Assembly: GCA_030040815.1 (NCBI GenBank)
Contig: JASHSZ010000122.1
Location: forward strand, 1 to 15,787
From: Streptosporangiaceae bacterium
GTDB lineage: Bacteria > Actinomycetota > Actinomycetes > Streptosporangiales > Streptosporangiaceae
DNA length: 15,787 nt
Direction of reading: 5' to 3'
Positions 7,118-14,047 of this stretch are shown here, in pieces (within the stretch, counting starts at the first letter, position 1; each line of letters begins with the position of its first letter). The notes below the pieces were generated by a model. It did no database searches, was not told the DNA's origin, and saw only the letters and a program-made list of their open reading frames with translations. The position numbers and the translations under genes were made by a program.

Positions 7118-8701
7118 CTACGATCCGTCTGGCCCTGTGAACGCGCTGCTGTCATCGCAGATGTTGGTGCTGCCGGTAATCCCGCCATAGGTAGCGGCGA
7201 GATTGGACAGCCCGGAACTGCTGGAGCTTGACGAGTTCAGCCCGGTGAACGAGGAGCCGAGGATGAGCTGCACGGCCGAGCCCGTCAGGCTCGGAACCTC
7301 CTGGAGCGTGGAGCCGCCGACAATCTGCCCCAGGGTCTGTGCCGCTGGCAGTTCGGCCGCGTCCTTGTACTCGATGACGGAGTTCGTGTACGTGTCGCTG
7401 GCCGCGTCGGCGGGCGAGCCCACCACGTCGTAGCCGAGCTGGCTCAGGCTCGCTGACGTATTCGTCGCCAGGCCGGCCGTGGTGGTCCCGTTGAACACGG
7501 CCACCTGCACGGCGCCGGGGCTGACGGTCTGAACCGACGGGGAGGCGGACGGGGTGGCCTTCGGTAGCGTGTTGTCGTTGGCGATGTCGGAGAACAGCGT
7601 GTTGGCCTCCGGCTGCGCCCACTGAACCCAGTCGGTGTTGCCGCTGGTCGGCATCTCCGACGAATTGATCCACTGCGCGTCGCCGGTATAGGTCGTCCAC
7701 GGCACCGTGACGAACTGCACCGAGTCACCCTTGATCCCGTGCAGGTCCTCGCCGATGCGCAGCATGACGCTGGGCGTCAGGCCGGTATCGGTGACGAGGT
7801 CCTGCTGGGAGGTGAGCGTGTCGATGACCGACAGCATGGTGCGAGGGCTGCTCAGCAGGCTGCTGTGCTCGATGCCCTGCACCAGCGCCGCCATGAGGAA
7901 CTGGTCACGCTGGATACGCTGCGGGTCAGACCCCTCGCCGAGATCCTCCCTGGTGCGCCAGAACGCGAGCGCCTCCGGACCGTAGACGTGGTGCATGCCT
8001 GCGCTGAGGTTCAGGTTGGACGCTGGGTCGTCGACGGCCTCGGGCAGGCACACGTTGACTCCGCCCAGGTCGTTGATCACCGCCTCGAATCCGGAGAAGG
8101 TCAGCTCGACGAAGTCGTTGATATGGATGCCGGTGGTCTGCTCGATGGTCTCCCAGAGACAGCCGGGCCCGCCGTAAGCGAAGGTCGCGTTGAGCTGCTC
8201 GATGTCATACAACGGCGCGGCCGTCTGACCTTGCGTTTCGCCTTCGGGGGTGCAGTTCAGGATCGGCACGACCGAGTCGCGCGGGAAGCTCAGGACGTCG
8301 ACCTGATGCGCGCCGGGAGCGATGTGCACGACGATGACGGTGTCCGACCGGGCGCCCTCGATGGCCTCAGCCCCGCCGGTGCCGCCGATCGCGCCGTTGA
8401 CGCCGACCCGGCTGTCGGACCCGATGAGCAGGATGTTGATGGCGTTCGGGTCGGCGGGCGGGCGGGTTGCCGACTGCAGATCGCCGGACACGTCGACGCG
8501 CGCGATGCCGTCCCACACCGACCGGTACTTGAGGTAGATCGCCAGCGAGCCACCCGCGACAACCACGGCAAGCAGAATGGCCAGCGACCGTACGACCAGG
8601 GTCGCAGTCCTGTGCTTACGGCCTGGTCGCGGGCTGAGTTTGCCTGGGGGGAAGGTGGGGGGCTCTGCCCAGCCGGTGGCTGAGCCGTCGTCTGCGGGCA
8701 T
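7118..8701 (-). CDS. LytR-CpsA-Psr (LCP) family glycopolymer transferase with LytR_C domain
   Basis: 527 residues. LCP proteins transfer polyprenyl-pyrophosphate-linked glycopolymers (teichoic acids, arabinogalactan, capsule) to peptidoglycan at the outer face of the membrane. Layout: basic cytoplasmic N-terminus; one membrane anchor at about 34-56; LCP domain at about 85-275 with GSDSR (94-98), RSDT (118-121), SFPRDS (138-143), WRTRED (248-253) and RIQRDQF (262-268), the arginines and aspartates that bind the pyrophosphate and metal; Thr/Ser/Pro-rich linker (about 375-395); LytR_C domain at about 397-484 (VAVFNGTTTAGLA); then a serine-rich tail with a run of eight serines (490-497). Cysteines at 150, 181, 218 and 515 could form disulfides. 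The ATG at 8701 has GAGGAG just upstream and an in-frame stop before it. Family call is very secure; the polymer is unknown. Confidence 0.95.
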   Translation of the reverse strand: MPADDGSATGWAEPPTFPPGKLSPRPGRKHRTATLVVRSLAILLAVVVAGGSLAIYLKYRSVWDGIARVDVSGDLQSATRPPADPNAINILLIGSDSRVGVNGAIGGTGGAEAIEGARSDTVIVVHIAPGAHQVDVLSFPRDSVVPILNCTPEGETQGQTAAPLYDIEQLNATFAYGGPGCLWETIEQTTGIHINDFVELTFSGFEAVINDLGGVNVCLPEAVDDPASNLNLSAGMHHVYGPEALAFWRTREDLGEGSDPQRIQRDQFLMAALVQGIEHSSLLSSPRTMLSVIDTLTSQQDLVTDTGLTPSVMLRIGEDLHGIKGDSVQFVTVPWTTYTGDAQWINSSEMPTSGNTDWVQWAQPEANTLFSDIANDNTLPKATPSASPSVQTVSPGAVQVAVFNGTTTAGLATNTSASLSQLGYDVVGSPADAASDTYTNSVIEYKDAAELPAAQTLGQIVGGSTLQEVPSLTGSAVQLILGSSFTGLNSSSSSSSGLSNLAATYGGITGSTNICDDSSAFTGPDGS

Positions 8702-8760
8702 GACTCCTCAGCGGTCACAGACCAAGGTGCGGTCCTATTGCAGGTTAATCGTACGTGGCG

Positions 8761-8789
8761 TTCATACGAACACAGAAAATTGTTGGCAA
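8761..8789 (-). promoter_or_regulatory. Promoter for the LCP gene
   Basis: On the minus strand TTGCCA (8784-8789) and TATGAA (8761-8766) are separated by exactly 17 bp. This predicts a transcription start roughly 50 bases before the ATG at 8701. The -35 is identical to that of the tRNA promoter at 11403. Confidence 0.5.
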
Positions 8790-8876
8790 CGGCATGAGAG
8801 GCTGACTGTTTCCTGAGTACTCACAGCGCCCTGGCTTATTCCGATCCTCACCCCGAGGTGCTGCGAGTCGCGCCTC

Positions 8877-8882
8877 TACAGT
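8877..8882 (+). promoter_or_regulatory. -10 element TACAGT placing transcription start at the GTG of the next gene
   Basis: TACAGT ends six bases before the GTG at 8889, so transcription would start at the first base of the start codon (leaderless mRNA). The tRNA-fMet promoter uses the same TACAGT. No good -35 is seen at 16-18 bp. Confidence 0.45.
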
Positions 8883-8888
8883 TGACCT

Positions 8889-11348
8889 GTGGCACCACCG
8901 GAGATGACGGACGGGGGGAGTGTCGGCCAGCCCCCGGCAGATGTTGCCCAGTTTGCCGAGCTCGCCGAGCCCGCTGGCTCGCGCAGAATGACACCGCCGC
9001 CGCGGCGCCTCGCGGCCGCGTTCGTGCCGGTTACCCGCACCCTGCAGCGGGTCCGGCCGACCGGCCCCTCGCTACGCCAGGCCCGGTGGCTGCGGCCCGT
9101 GTTCGAGATGCCGTGGCTATCGGGCACGGGCGCCGCGGGCGTGCTGCTGGCCCGGCTGACCGTGTTGCCGGCGGTGCTGCTGCTGGCGTGGCTGATTCCA
9201 GGCGTGCCGCTGCTGCTGGGTCATGTCTTCCTGCCAGCGCCCGCGCTGCTGATCTCGGCGCCGGTCGCCGTCGTGCTCGTTGTCGTCGGGTTGCGGGTCG
9301 TGCCAGCCGCGTGGCCGCGGCTGCTGCCCGCTAATCACCGCGGCGAGCCCCGCTGGGCTACGTGGTTCGGGCTGCTGGCGACCGTCGTGGTCGTCGCCGG
9401 CCTGACGGGCTGGCAGCTCCGGTATGGCTCAACGGCGCTGATCGTGACGCGGGATCCCGGCACGTACCTGCAGGCGGGCTACTGGATCGCGCAGCACGGT
9501 TCACTCCCTATACCGGAGACACTGAGCGCCTTCGGCGGCGCCCACGCGGGACTGAACTTCGCCAGCACCGGCTTCCTCACGCACGGTACGACGATCTATC
9601 CGGCGGTGACCCCCGGACTGCCGCTGGTGTTGGCCGGGGCTTCCTGGGTGAACGGCGCGGCCGCGGCGACCGCTATGGGCCCGGTGCTAGGCGGGCTCGC
9701 GGTGCTGAGCTTCGCCGGCCTGGTCGCCCGCCTGGTCGGCCCGCAGTGGGCACCGGCCGGGGCTCTCGTACTCGGCCTCAGCATGCCGCAGCAGTACGTC
9801 GGGCGGACCACGCTGGCCGAGACGGCCCTGCAGGTTGCGCTGTTCGGCGGGCTCTGCCTGCTCTCCGACTCGGTCGCGATCCGGAGCGCAGGGTCAGCCG
9901 CGGGCGGGTGGCTGACCAACGTAGATCCGGAGGCGCCGATCGGCGCCAGCCGGTGGGTCTCGGCGATCACGCCGGACCGCGTGCTGGCCGCCCTGGCCGG
10001 GCTGTCACTTGGATTCGGCCTCGTGGTGAGCCTCGACGCAATGCTGTATCTGGTCGTCGTCATCCCGTTCGGCTGTGCACTCGTGATCGGACACCGGCCG
10101 CAGGCGACCCCGTTCCCCATCGGTGTTGTTGTGGGCGTGTGTTACGGGCTGCTGGGCTTGTTCCTGCTGGACCGCCCGTTCTTCGACCTCATCGGTCCCA
10201 CCGGCGCCCTCACCGGCGTTGTCGCCTTGTGGCTGTTCGCGGCGTCCGTGGCTGCGACTCTGCTGGTGCGGCTGAGCTGGGTGCGGCGGAACGTGCCACG
10301 GGTACTGGCGGCCTGGCCGCTGCGCTGGCTGCCTGAGCTCGCGTACCTGCTGGTGCCTGCGGCCCTGATCGCCTTCGCCGTCCGGCCGTACGTGCAGAAG
10401 GTGCACGCTCAGCCGAACGCGGCGGTCGATGCCTTCATCGCCGCGCTGCAACGGCAGCAGGGCCTCCCGGTCGATCCGACCCGGACCTACGCGGAGCAGA
10501 CGCTGTACTGGGTCGTCTGGTACATCGGTCTGCCGACCGTGCTACTTGGCACGGCCGGGCTCGCGCTGGTGCTCCGTCGCAGCCTCCGGGCGCTGCAGAC
10601 GTGGCGGGACCCGACCAGCGTCTGGCGGCTGTGGGCGCTGCCGACAGCGATCATCTGCGCCGGGGCCGCCGTCGTCCTGTGGTCACCGGACATCGAGCCC
10701 GATCAGCCATGGGCGAGCCGGCGCCTCGTGGTGTTCGCTATCCCAGGGCTGATCCTGTGCGGGCTGTGGGCCGCTGCCTGGTTCGGCAGGCGCGCCAGGG
10801 AGCGAGGCGCACGATCGTTCACCGCCGGCGTGGTCGGAGTGTTCTGCTGCGGTGCGATGCTGCTGCCGACCGTGGCGACAACGTTTGGCCTCGGGCTGAG
10901 CCACACCGGCAGCTCGGGCGCGCTCCGGCCAGTGGTGCAGGAGGGGATAGCGCTTGATCATGTCGGCGCGGGCCAGGTCGACGCCGTTCGCGCCCTGTGC
11001 GCGCGCATTCCGCGCAACGCTTCGGTCGTGATTGTCGACGAACCGACGGCCGATCAGTTCGCACAGGTCGTCCGTGGCATGTGCGGCGTGCCGACAGCCT
11101 GGATGAGCGGGCGGGGGGTCTTGGCGGTCGACAACCTGGTGGGCTCGATCTCCGCGACCGGACGGCAGCCCGTGCTGCTGGGCGCAACGCGGCAGGAGCT
11201 CGCGGCGTTCGGCGGGTCGCCCCAGTCGGTGCTGGACCTCGCCACGACCGGCGACCCGCAGGAGCTGACGCAGCTGCCCACGTCACCGCCAGCCGTTCGC
11301 TATCAGGTTTGGATGACGCTGCCCATTGTGGCCGGGATAGGGACCTGA
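8889..11348 (+). CDS. Large multi-pass membrane protein, GT-C glycosyltransferase-like
   Basis: 819 residues. The first 80 or so are soluble and Pro/Arg-rich. A membrane core follows with helices from about 85 to 175, then an extracytoplasmic loop with RDPGTYLQAGYWIAQHGSLP (from R188), in which D189 is placed like the catalytic acid of GT-C enzymes. More helices run to about residue 655, including GLSLGFGLVVSLDAML. The C-terminal 150 residues are soluble and look extracytoplasmic (IPRNASVVIVDEPTADQF). Start choice: GTG at 8889 has no Shine-Dalgarno but sits at the predicted transcription start; an in-frame ATG at 8904 is the alternative and costs only five residues. It diverges from the LCP gene (187 bp apart), suggesting co-regulation. 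Similar proteins are usually annotated hypothetical; glycosyltransferase activity is inferred. Confidence 0.76.
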   Translation: MAPPEMTDGGSVGQPPADVAQFAELAEPAGSRRMTPPPRRLAAAFVPVTRTLQRVRPTGPSLRQARWLRPVFEMPWLSGTGAAGVLLARLTVLPAVLLLAWLIPGVPLLLGHVFLPAPALLISAPVAVVLVVVGLRVVPAAWPRLLPANHRGEPRWATWFGLLATVVVVAGLTGWQLRYGSTALIVTRDPGTYLQAGYWIAQHGSLPIPETLSAFGGAHAGLNFASTGFLTHGTTIYPAVTPGLPLVLAGASWVNGAAAATAMGPVLGGLAVLSFAGLVARLVGPQWAPAGALVLGLSMPQQYVGRTTLAETALQVALFGGLCLLSDSVAIRSAGSAAGGWLTNVDPEAPIGASRWVSAITPDRVLAALAGLSLGFGLVVSLDAMLYLVVVIPFGCALVIGHRPQATPFPIGVVVGVCYGLLGLFLLDRPFFDLIGPTGALTGVVALWLFAASVAATLLVRLSWVRRNVPRVLAAWPLRWLPELAYLLVPAALIAFAVRPYVQKVHAQPNAAVDAFIAALQRQQGLPVDPTRTYAEQTLYWVVWYIGLPTVLLGTAGLALVLRRSLRALQTWRDPTSVWRLWALPTAIICAGAAVVLWSPDIEPDQPWASRRLVVFAIPGLILCGLWAAAWFGRRARERGARSFTAGVVGVFCCGAMLLPTVATTFGLGLSHTGSSGALRPVVQEGIALDHVGAGQVDAVRALCARIPRNASVVIVDEPTADQFAQVVRGMCGVPTAWMSGRGVLAVDNLVGSISATGRQPVLLGATRQELAAFGGSPQSVLDLATTGDPQELTQLPTSPPAVRYQVWMTLPIVAGIGT

Positions 11349-11370
11349 ATCGGGTCCGCGGCTGCTGGGT

Positions 11371-11393
11371 TGGGGCGCTCGGTTCGTGCCCCA
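11371..11393 (+). terminator. Hairpin terminator after the 8889-11348 gene
   Basis: TGGGGCGC and GTGCCCCA form an 8-bp stem (one G-T wobble) with a 7-nt TCGGTTC loop, 22 bases after the stop codon. There is no T-run; it separates the membrane gene from the tRNA promoter. Confidence 0.5.
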
Positions 11394-11402
11394 GGCGCTA
11401 AT

Positions 11403-11431
11403 TTGCCAGCATGCCGCGGTGGCCCTACAGT
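11403..11431 (+). promoter_or_regulatory. Promoter of tRNA-fMet
   Basis: TTGCCA (11403-11408) and TACAGT (11426-11431) are separated by 17 bp, and the mature tRNA begins 13 bases after the -10. This is the best -35/-10 pair in the window. Confidence 0.75.
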
Positions 11432-11444
11432 GGGGTGCACGCGA

Positions 11445-11521
11445 CGCGGGGTGGAGCAGTTCGGTAGCTCGCTGGGCTCATAACCCAGAGGTCGCGGGTT
11501 CAAATCCCGCCCCCGCTACCA
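11445..11521 (+). tRNA. Initiator tRNA-fMet (CAT)
   Basis: A complete 77-nt cloverleaf with an encoded CCA end. Acceptor CGCGGGG (11445-11451) pairs with CCCCGCT except for the first pair, a C1:U72 mismatch, the mark of initiator tRNAs. D-stem GAGC/GCTC; anticodon stem CTGGG/CCCAG with three G-C pairs next to the loop, also an initiator feature; anticodon CAT at 11479-11481; T-stem GCGGG/CCCGC around TTCAAAT. It carries formylmethionine to the start codon. The integrase remnant immediately downstream suggests the 3' end served as an attachment site. Confidence 0.97.
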
Positions 11522-11525
11522 GGTC

Positions 11526-11560
11526 AGAGGCCTTCGGCAGACAGCCGGGGGCCTCTTTTG
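11526..11560 (+). terminator. Rho-independent terminator after tRNA-fMet
   Basis: Outer stem AGAGGCC (11526-11532) with GGCCTCT (11550-11556), inner stem CGGC/GCCG, and a T-run at 11556-11559. It follows the tRNA by five bases. Confidence 0.85.
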
Positions 11561-11566
11561 TCGGAC

Positions 11567-11590
11567 TTTGTAAGCGGATTTGTAAACGGG
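11567..11590. repeat. Two adjacent 12-bp direct repeats, candidate integrase arm-type sites
   Basis: TTTGTAAGCGGA (11567-11578) is followed directly by TTTGTAAACGGG (11579-11590), matching at 10 of 12 bases. They lie between the tRNA terminator and the integrase stop codon, where tyrosine-recombinase arm sites usually are. The function is inferred. Confidence 0.5.
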
Positions 11591-11597
11591 ATCTTCG

Positions 11598-12230
11598 TCA
11601 GGCGGCGTCATCGCGGCCATCCGGAGCGCGGTCAGCAGGCACCGTGACCGAGGCCAGGACCCCGCCGGTGATCAGCTCGGCGAGCGCCGTGGCGACTCGC
11701 CTGTCTGTCTCAAGGTCGGACTGGACGTACTGCCGCATCGTGAATGCCACGTCGGCATGGCCGATTCGCTGGCTGAGCGCCTTCCAGTCGATCTTTGCGT
11801 CACGGCCTGCCGTGGCGTAGCTGTGACGTACATCATGCAGATCGATGAGCGGCTGCTCTGCCCGCTCGGCCAACCGCTTGAACCGGCGGGTGATCGTGTC
11901 GGGATGAGGCGGTCGGCCGTCCTGTCAGCAGAACAGCAGCCCGTGATCCTGATAGTCCGGGCCGAACTCGGCACGCTCGAAGTCGAGCTGGTCGACCAGG
12001 ACCCTCAGCGCCGCCAGTGTGAAAGGATCGAGCGCTATTACCCGCTGCGCATTCTCGGTCTTGCCATCCGACTCGACGACCTTGCCGTTGACGACGACAC
12101 GAGTCGTTTCGATCGCGAGCGTTCCACGGTCTAGGTCGAGCCGGTCGCGCTCGGCTCCTGCCAGTTCGCAGCGGCGCATGCCGGAGGTAGCCTCCAGCAC
12201 CCACAGCGCGTAGAAACCTTCGTGGCGGTG
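11598..12230 (-). pseudogene. int: Tyrosine recombinase (integrase) remnant, catalytic domain only, with in-frame TGA
   Basis: Reading the minus strand, the catalytic domain begins near EGFYALWVLEATSGMRR (first catalytic Arg), continues through SDGKTENAQR (catalytic Lys) to GLLFC, meets a TGA at 11925-11927, and resumes in the same frame as QDGRPPHPDTITRRFKRLAE with HDVRHSY (HxxR), IGHADVAF (GH) and RQYVQSD (Tyr nucleophile). Every catalytic residue of the family is present, but the N-terminal core-binding and arm-binding domains are missing, so only about 210 of the usual 380-420 residues remain. The stop is TGA between the Lys and HxxR motifs. Orientation and position directly beside tRNA-fMet fit an element integrated at that tRNA. 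The upstream end meets an IS3 fragment at about 12210-12230. Confidence 0.88.
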
Positions 12231-12436
12231 CTCAAGGCGAACAACCTCACCGGGTCGATGGGCTGGGTCTCGTCGGCCGGCGACAACGCCGCCATGGAGT
12301 CCTTCTACTCGCTCGCCTACGCGATCCTCGTGTGGATCGAGCACACCTACAACCGCCGGCGACGCCAGCGATCCCTCGGCAAGTTCACCCCCGTCGAGTT
12401 CGAGCTGGCATTCACCGCAGTCACCGAGAAACACCG
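12207..12436 (+). mobile_element. IS3-family transposase (OrfB) fragment with internal deletion
   Basis: Plus-strand reading gives FVAVLKANNLTGSMGW, then SSAGDNAAMESFYSL (carrying the last catalytic Glu of the DDE triad), then WIEHTYNRRRRQRSLGKF and TPVEFELAF, the standard C-terminus of IS3-type OrfB. Between ESFYSL and the WIE segment about 18-20 residues present in intact relatives (a KNVL..RRW.TREELR stretch) are missing in frame. No OrfA, no N-terminal two thirds of OrfB and no terminal inverted repeats are found. It is a dead remnant. The exact ends are uncertain by about 20 bases on each side. Confidence 0.8.
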
Positions 12437-12546
12437 AAACCGGCGGGTACACGGTCATGTCCGCGGGTCCCTTGCCCTTGTTGCTTCTCCCCCGAGTCAA
12501 GGGAGCGAACGCCACCGGCTCCGTAGAGCACCTCTGCCCGGCCGGA
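12437..12546. other. Junction sequence between IS3 fragment and phosphotransferase gene
   Basis: Short gap with open frames on both strands but no recognisable protein. The minus-strand frame that runs on from the integrase fragment does not resemble an integrase N-terminus. Confidence 0.4.
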
Positions 12547-13524
12547 CTACCACGTCAATTCCTCGCGGCGTGCCCACCACGCCTCGGCCCCGTCCATCGC
12601 TATCTCCGCCTCGGGCAAGCCCACTGTTCCATGTACTCCGATTCGCTCATCCATCAACCCGGCCGTTGCGACCCAGTGCAGGGGAATCAGGGTGATCTGC
12701 GCCGGGAGCAACCGGCGCTCGTCGGGCGTCACGGGTTCGGGAGCAGAACTGTCGTAGGCGTCGCAGAGTTCGCGGAGGTCGACGTTGGCGCCACTCTCAG
12801 ATGCCCAGTACAGGCTGCCGGCCACGTCGTAGAGCCGCTCCCGGATGCGCACGAAATCCAGATCGAGATTCAACCAGGAGCCGTCCGACAGTTGGACCGC
12901 GTTGCCGAGCGTGTAGTCGCCGTGGATCGGAGCGCGCGGGAGCTCGACGCCGCGCCGGGCTTTGCCCAGCTCGTCCAAGAGGACCTTGGCGCGGCGCACC
13001 ACGGGCTCGGCCCCAGCGCCCAGACGGCGACGCGTGAAGCCGAGCCAGTACTGCAACTGGCGGCCGGTTCGGTGGTCGTCGAGCGGCTGGGGCAGCTCCG
13101 GCTCCCAGGTCGCGCGCAGCCCCGCGTGCAGGCGGCCGAGCTCCTCGAACAACCGCAGGTACGACTTCTGGCTTGGGTTTGGCTGCACGTGCGGGACAAA
13201 TTCTTCGAGTTCCGCCCAGCGGCCACCGACCCTGGCGAGGTCCCGGCCGAGGATCGGCACCGGCCGGGCGACCCGAATCCCTGCCTGCTGGAGTCGCTCG
13301 CGCAACCGGCGCAATCCCGCCACGCGGCCGCGCGTCGCCCATGGTCGATGCACACGCAGGACGAGCGGTGCAGCGGCGTCGAGCCAGACGTTGAGGTTGA
13401 ACTCGCCGCCGATGTCTTGCCACGTCCTGGCAGGCGCGACCTGATCGAGCAGCGCGGCGACCGCGGGGTCATCGGTGCTGGCCCTTGGCCCGAACCAGCT
13501 GGGCAGTGGTGGAGGTGGTGCCAA
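12547..13524 (-). CDS. APH/choline-kinase-like phosphotransferase
   Basis: 325 residues with a protein-kinase-like fold. N-lobe: LVLRVHRP (54-61) in the position of the ATP-binding strand, with Arg in place of the usual Lys, then GRWAELEEFVPHV (hinge, 101-113). C-lobe: catalytic loop HGDYTLGN (201-208, catalytic Asp 203 and Asn 208) and the metal-binding segment LNLDLDFVRIRERLYDVA (from 218, with D221/D223). This is the phosphotransferase (APH) family, which phosphorylates small hydroxylated molecules; the substrate is unknown, and antibiotic resistance should not be assumed. The start is uncertain: TTG at 13524 has GAAGGA eight bases upstream and an in-frame stop before it, with no better in-frame codon for some distance. 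It lies beside integrase and IS debris, so transfer is likely. Confidence 0.83.
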   Translation of the reverse strand: MAPPPPLPSWFGPRASTDDPAVAALLDQVAPARTWQDIGGEFNLNVWLDAAAPLVLRVHRPWATRGRVAGLRRLRERLQQAGIRVARPVPILGRDLARVGGRWAELEEFVPHVQPNPSQKSYLRLFEELGRLHAGLRATWEPELPQPLDDHRTGRQLQYWLGFTRRRLGAGAEPVVRRAKVLLDELGKARRGVELPRAPIHGDYTLGNAVQLSDGSWLNLDLDFVRIRERLYDVAGSLYWASESGANVDLRELCDAYDSSAPEPVTPDERRLLPAQITLIPLHWVATAGLMDERIGVHGTVGLPEAEIAMDGAEAWWARREELTW

Positions 13525-13777
13525 AGCTTGGGTCCTTCATCGCGGAGGTTCGCTGGAAGCATCCCATCCGCCGGTAGAAACGGCATGCCTGGCACATTGA
13601 TGTTCTGCGTCTCAGCGTTCAAGAATCGGCAGCCTCGGATTCTCGCACGGCCTGCGCTGCGGAGTCGGGTGGCGAGAGGTGGACGCGGCCACGCCCCGCA
13701 CCCAGACGCGATGGAAGTTGTCCGCGCTAAGCTGCCCGATCAGTCACAACCGGTGTCAACCGAACCTGCAGCAGACC

Positions 13778-13794
13778 CACTTGCGGATCAAGTG
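13778..13794. repeat. Perfect 6-bp inverted repeat
   Basis: CACTTG (13778-13783) and CAAGTG (13789-13794) flank CGGAT. It sits 1 bp before the CGTGCCCG direct repeats, so the two may be one regulatory or recombination site. Confidence 0.45.
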
Positions 13795-13795
13795 T

Positions 13796-13814
13796 CGTGC
13801 CCGTTGCGTGCCCG
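13796..13814. repeat. Direct repeat CGTGCCCG, 11-bp period
   Basis: Two exact copies (13796-13803 and 13807-13814) spaced by TTG. One helical turn between copies suggests a DNA-binding protein site, such as a regulator or an integrase arm site of a lost element. Confidence 0.45.
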
Positions 13815-14047
13815 ATCGAACGGTAAACCCTGCGAACTGACGGTCACTCGCCGGCAATCGCCATACACGCTGACCTGGGTATCGCCTGCGCAGCGATCTG
13901 ATAGGCGCCGCCTTCCAAGCTGGTGCTGATCACTGGATGATGGCTGGTTCGAGGGCGCGGCGGTTGCGGATGATCCATGCAGCGGACCGGGCTCGACTCG
14001 GCTTCCCTCCGTGGCGGGAGCTACTGAACGCACATTGATGCAACGGC

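Larger units (their letters stand above)
13525..14047. other. Gene-poor region with short repeats
   Basis: No convincing gene in 523 bp. It holds an inverted repeat at 13778-13794 and a direct repeat at 13796-13814. A minus-strand frame near 13970-14010 reads SRARSAAWIIRNRRALEPAI before a stop and may be a decayed C-terminus of something, but I do not recognise it. Confidence 0.5.

Noticed and set aside
7739..8683. Long plus-strand open frame opposite the LCP gene
   Set aside because: High-GC shadow frame; the minus strand carries all LCP motifs.
12231..12515. N-terminal part of the minus-strand frame fused to the integrase fragment
   Set aside because: This stretch is antisense to the IS3 fragment and does not resemble an integrase N-terminal domain; it is junction read-through.
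12437..12695. C-terminal continuation of the IS3 transposase frame
   Set aside because: After PVEFELAFTAV the sequence leaves the family and runs antisense into the phosphotransferase; only the first part is real homology.
12870..13622. Alternative minus-strand frame starting at 13622 that could extend the phosphotransferase N-terminus by a frameshift
   Set aside because: The first 35 residues show no recognised homology and the remaining frame is a shadow of the phosphotransferase; a frameshift is not required to explain the gene.
12457..13929. Long plus-strand open frame (490 codons)
   Set aside because: It lies antisense to the phosphotransferase and shows no domain motifs; the minus-strand frame has HGDYTLGN and the rest of the family pattern.
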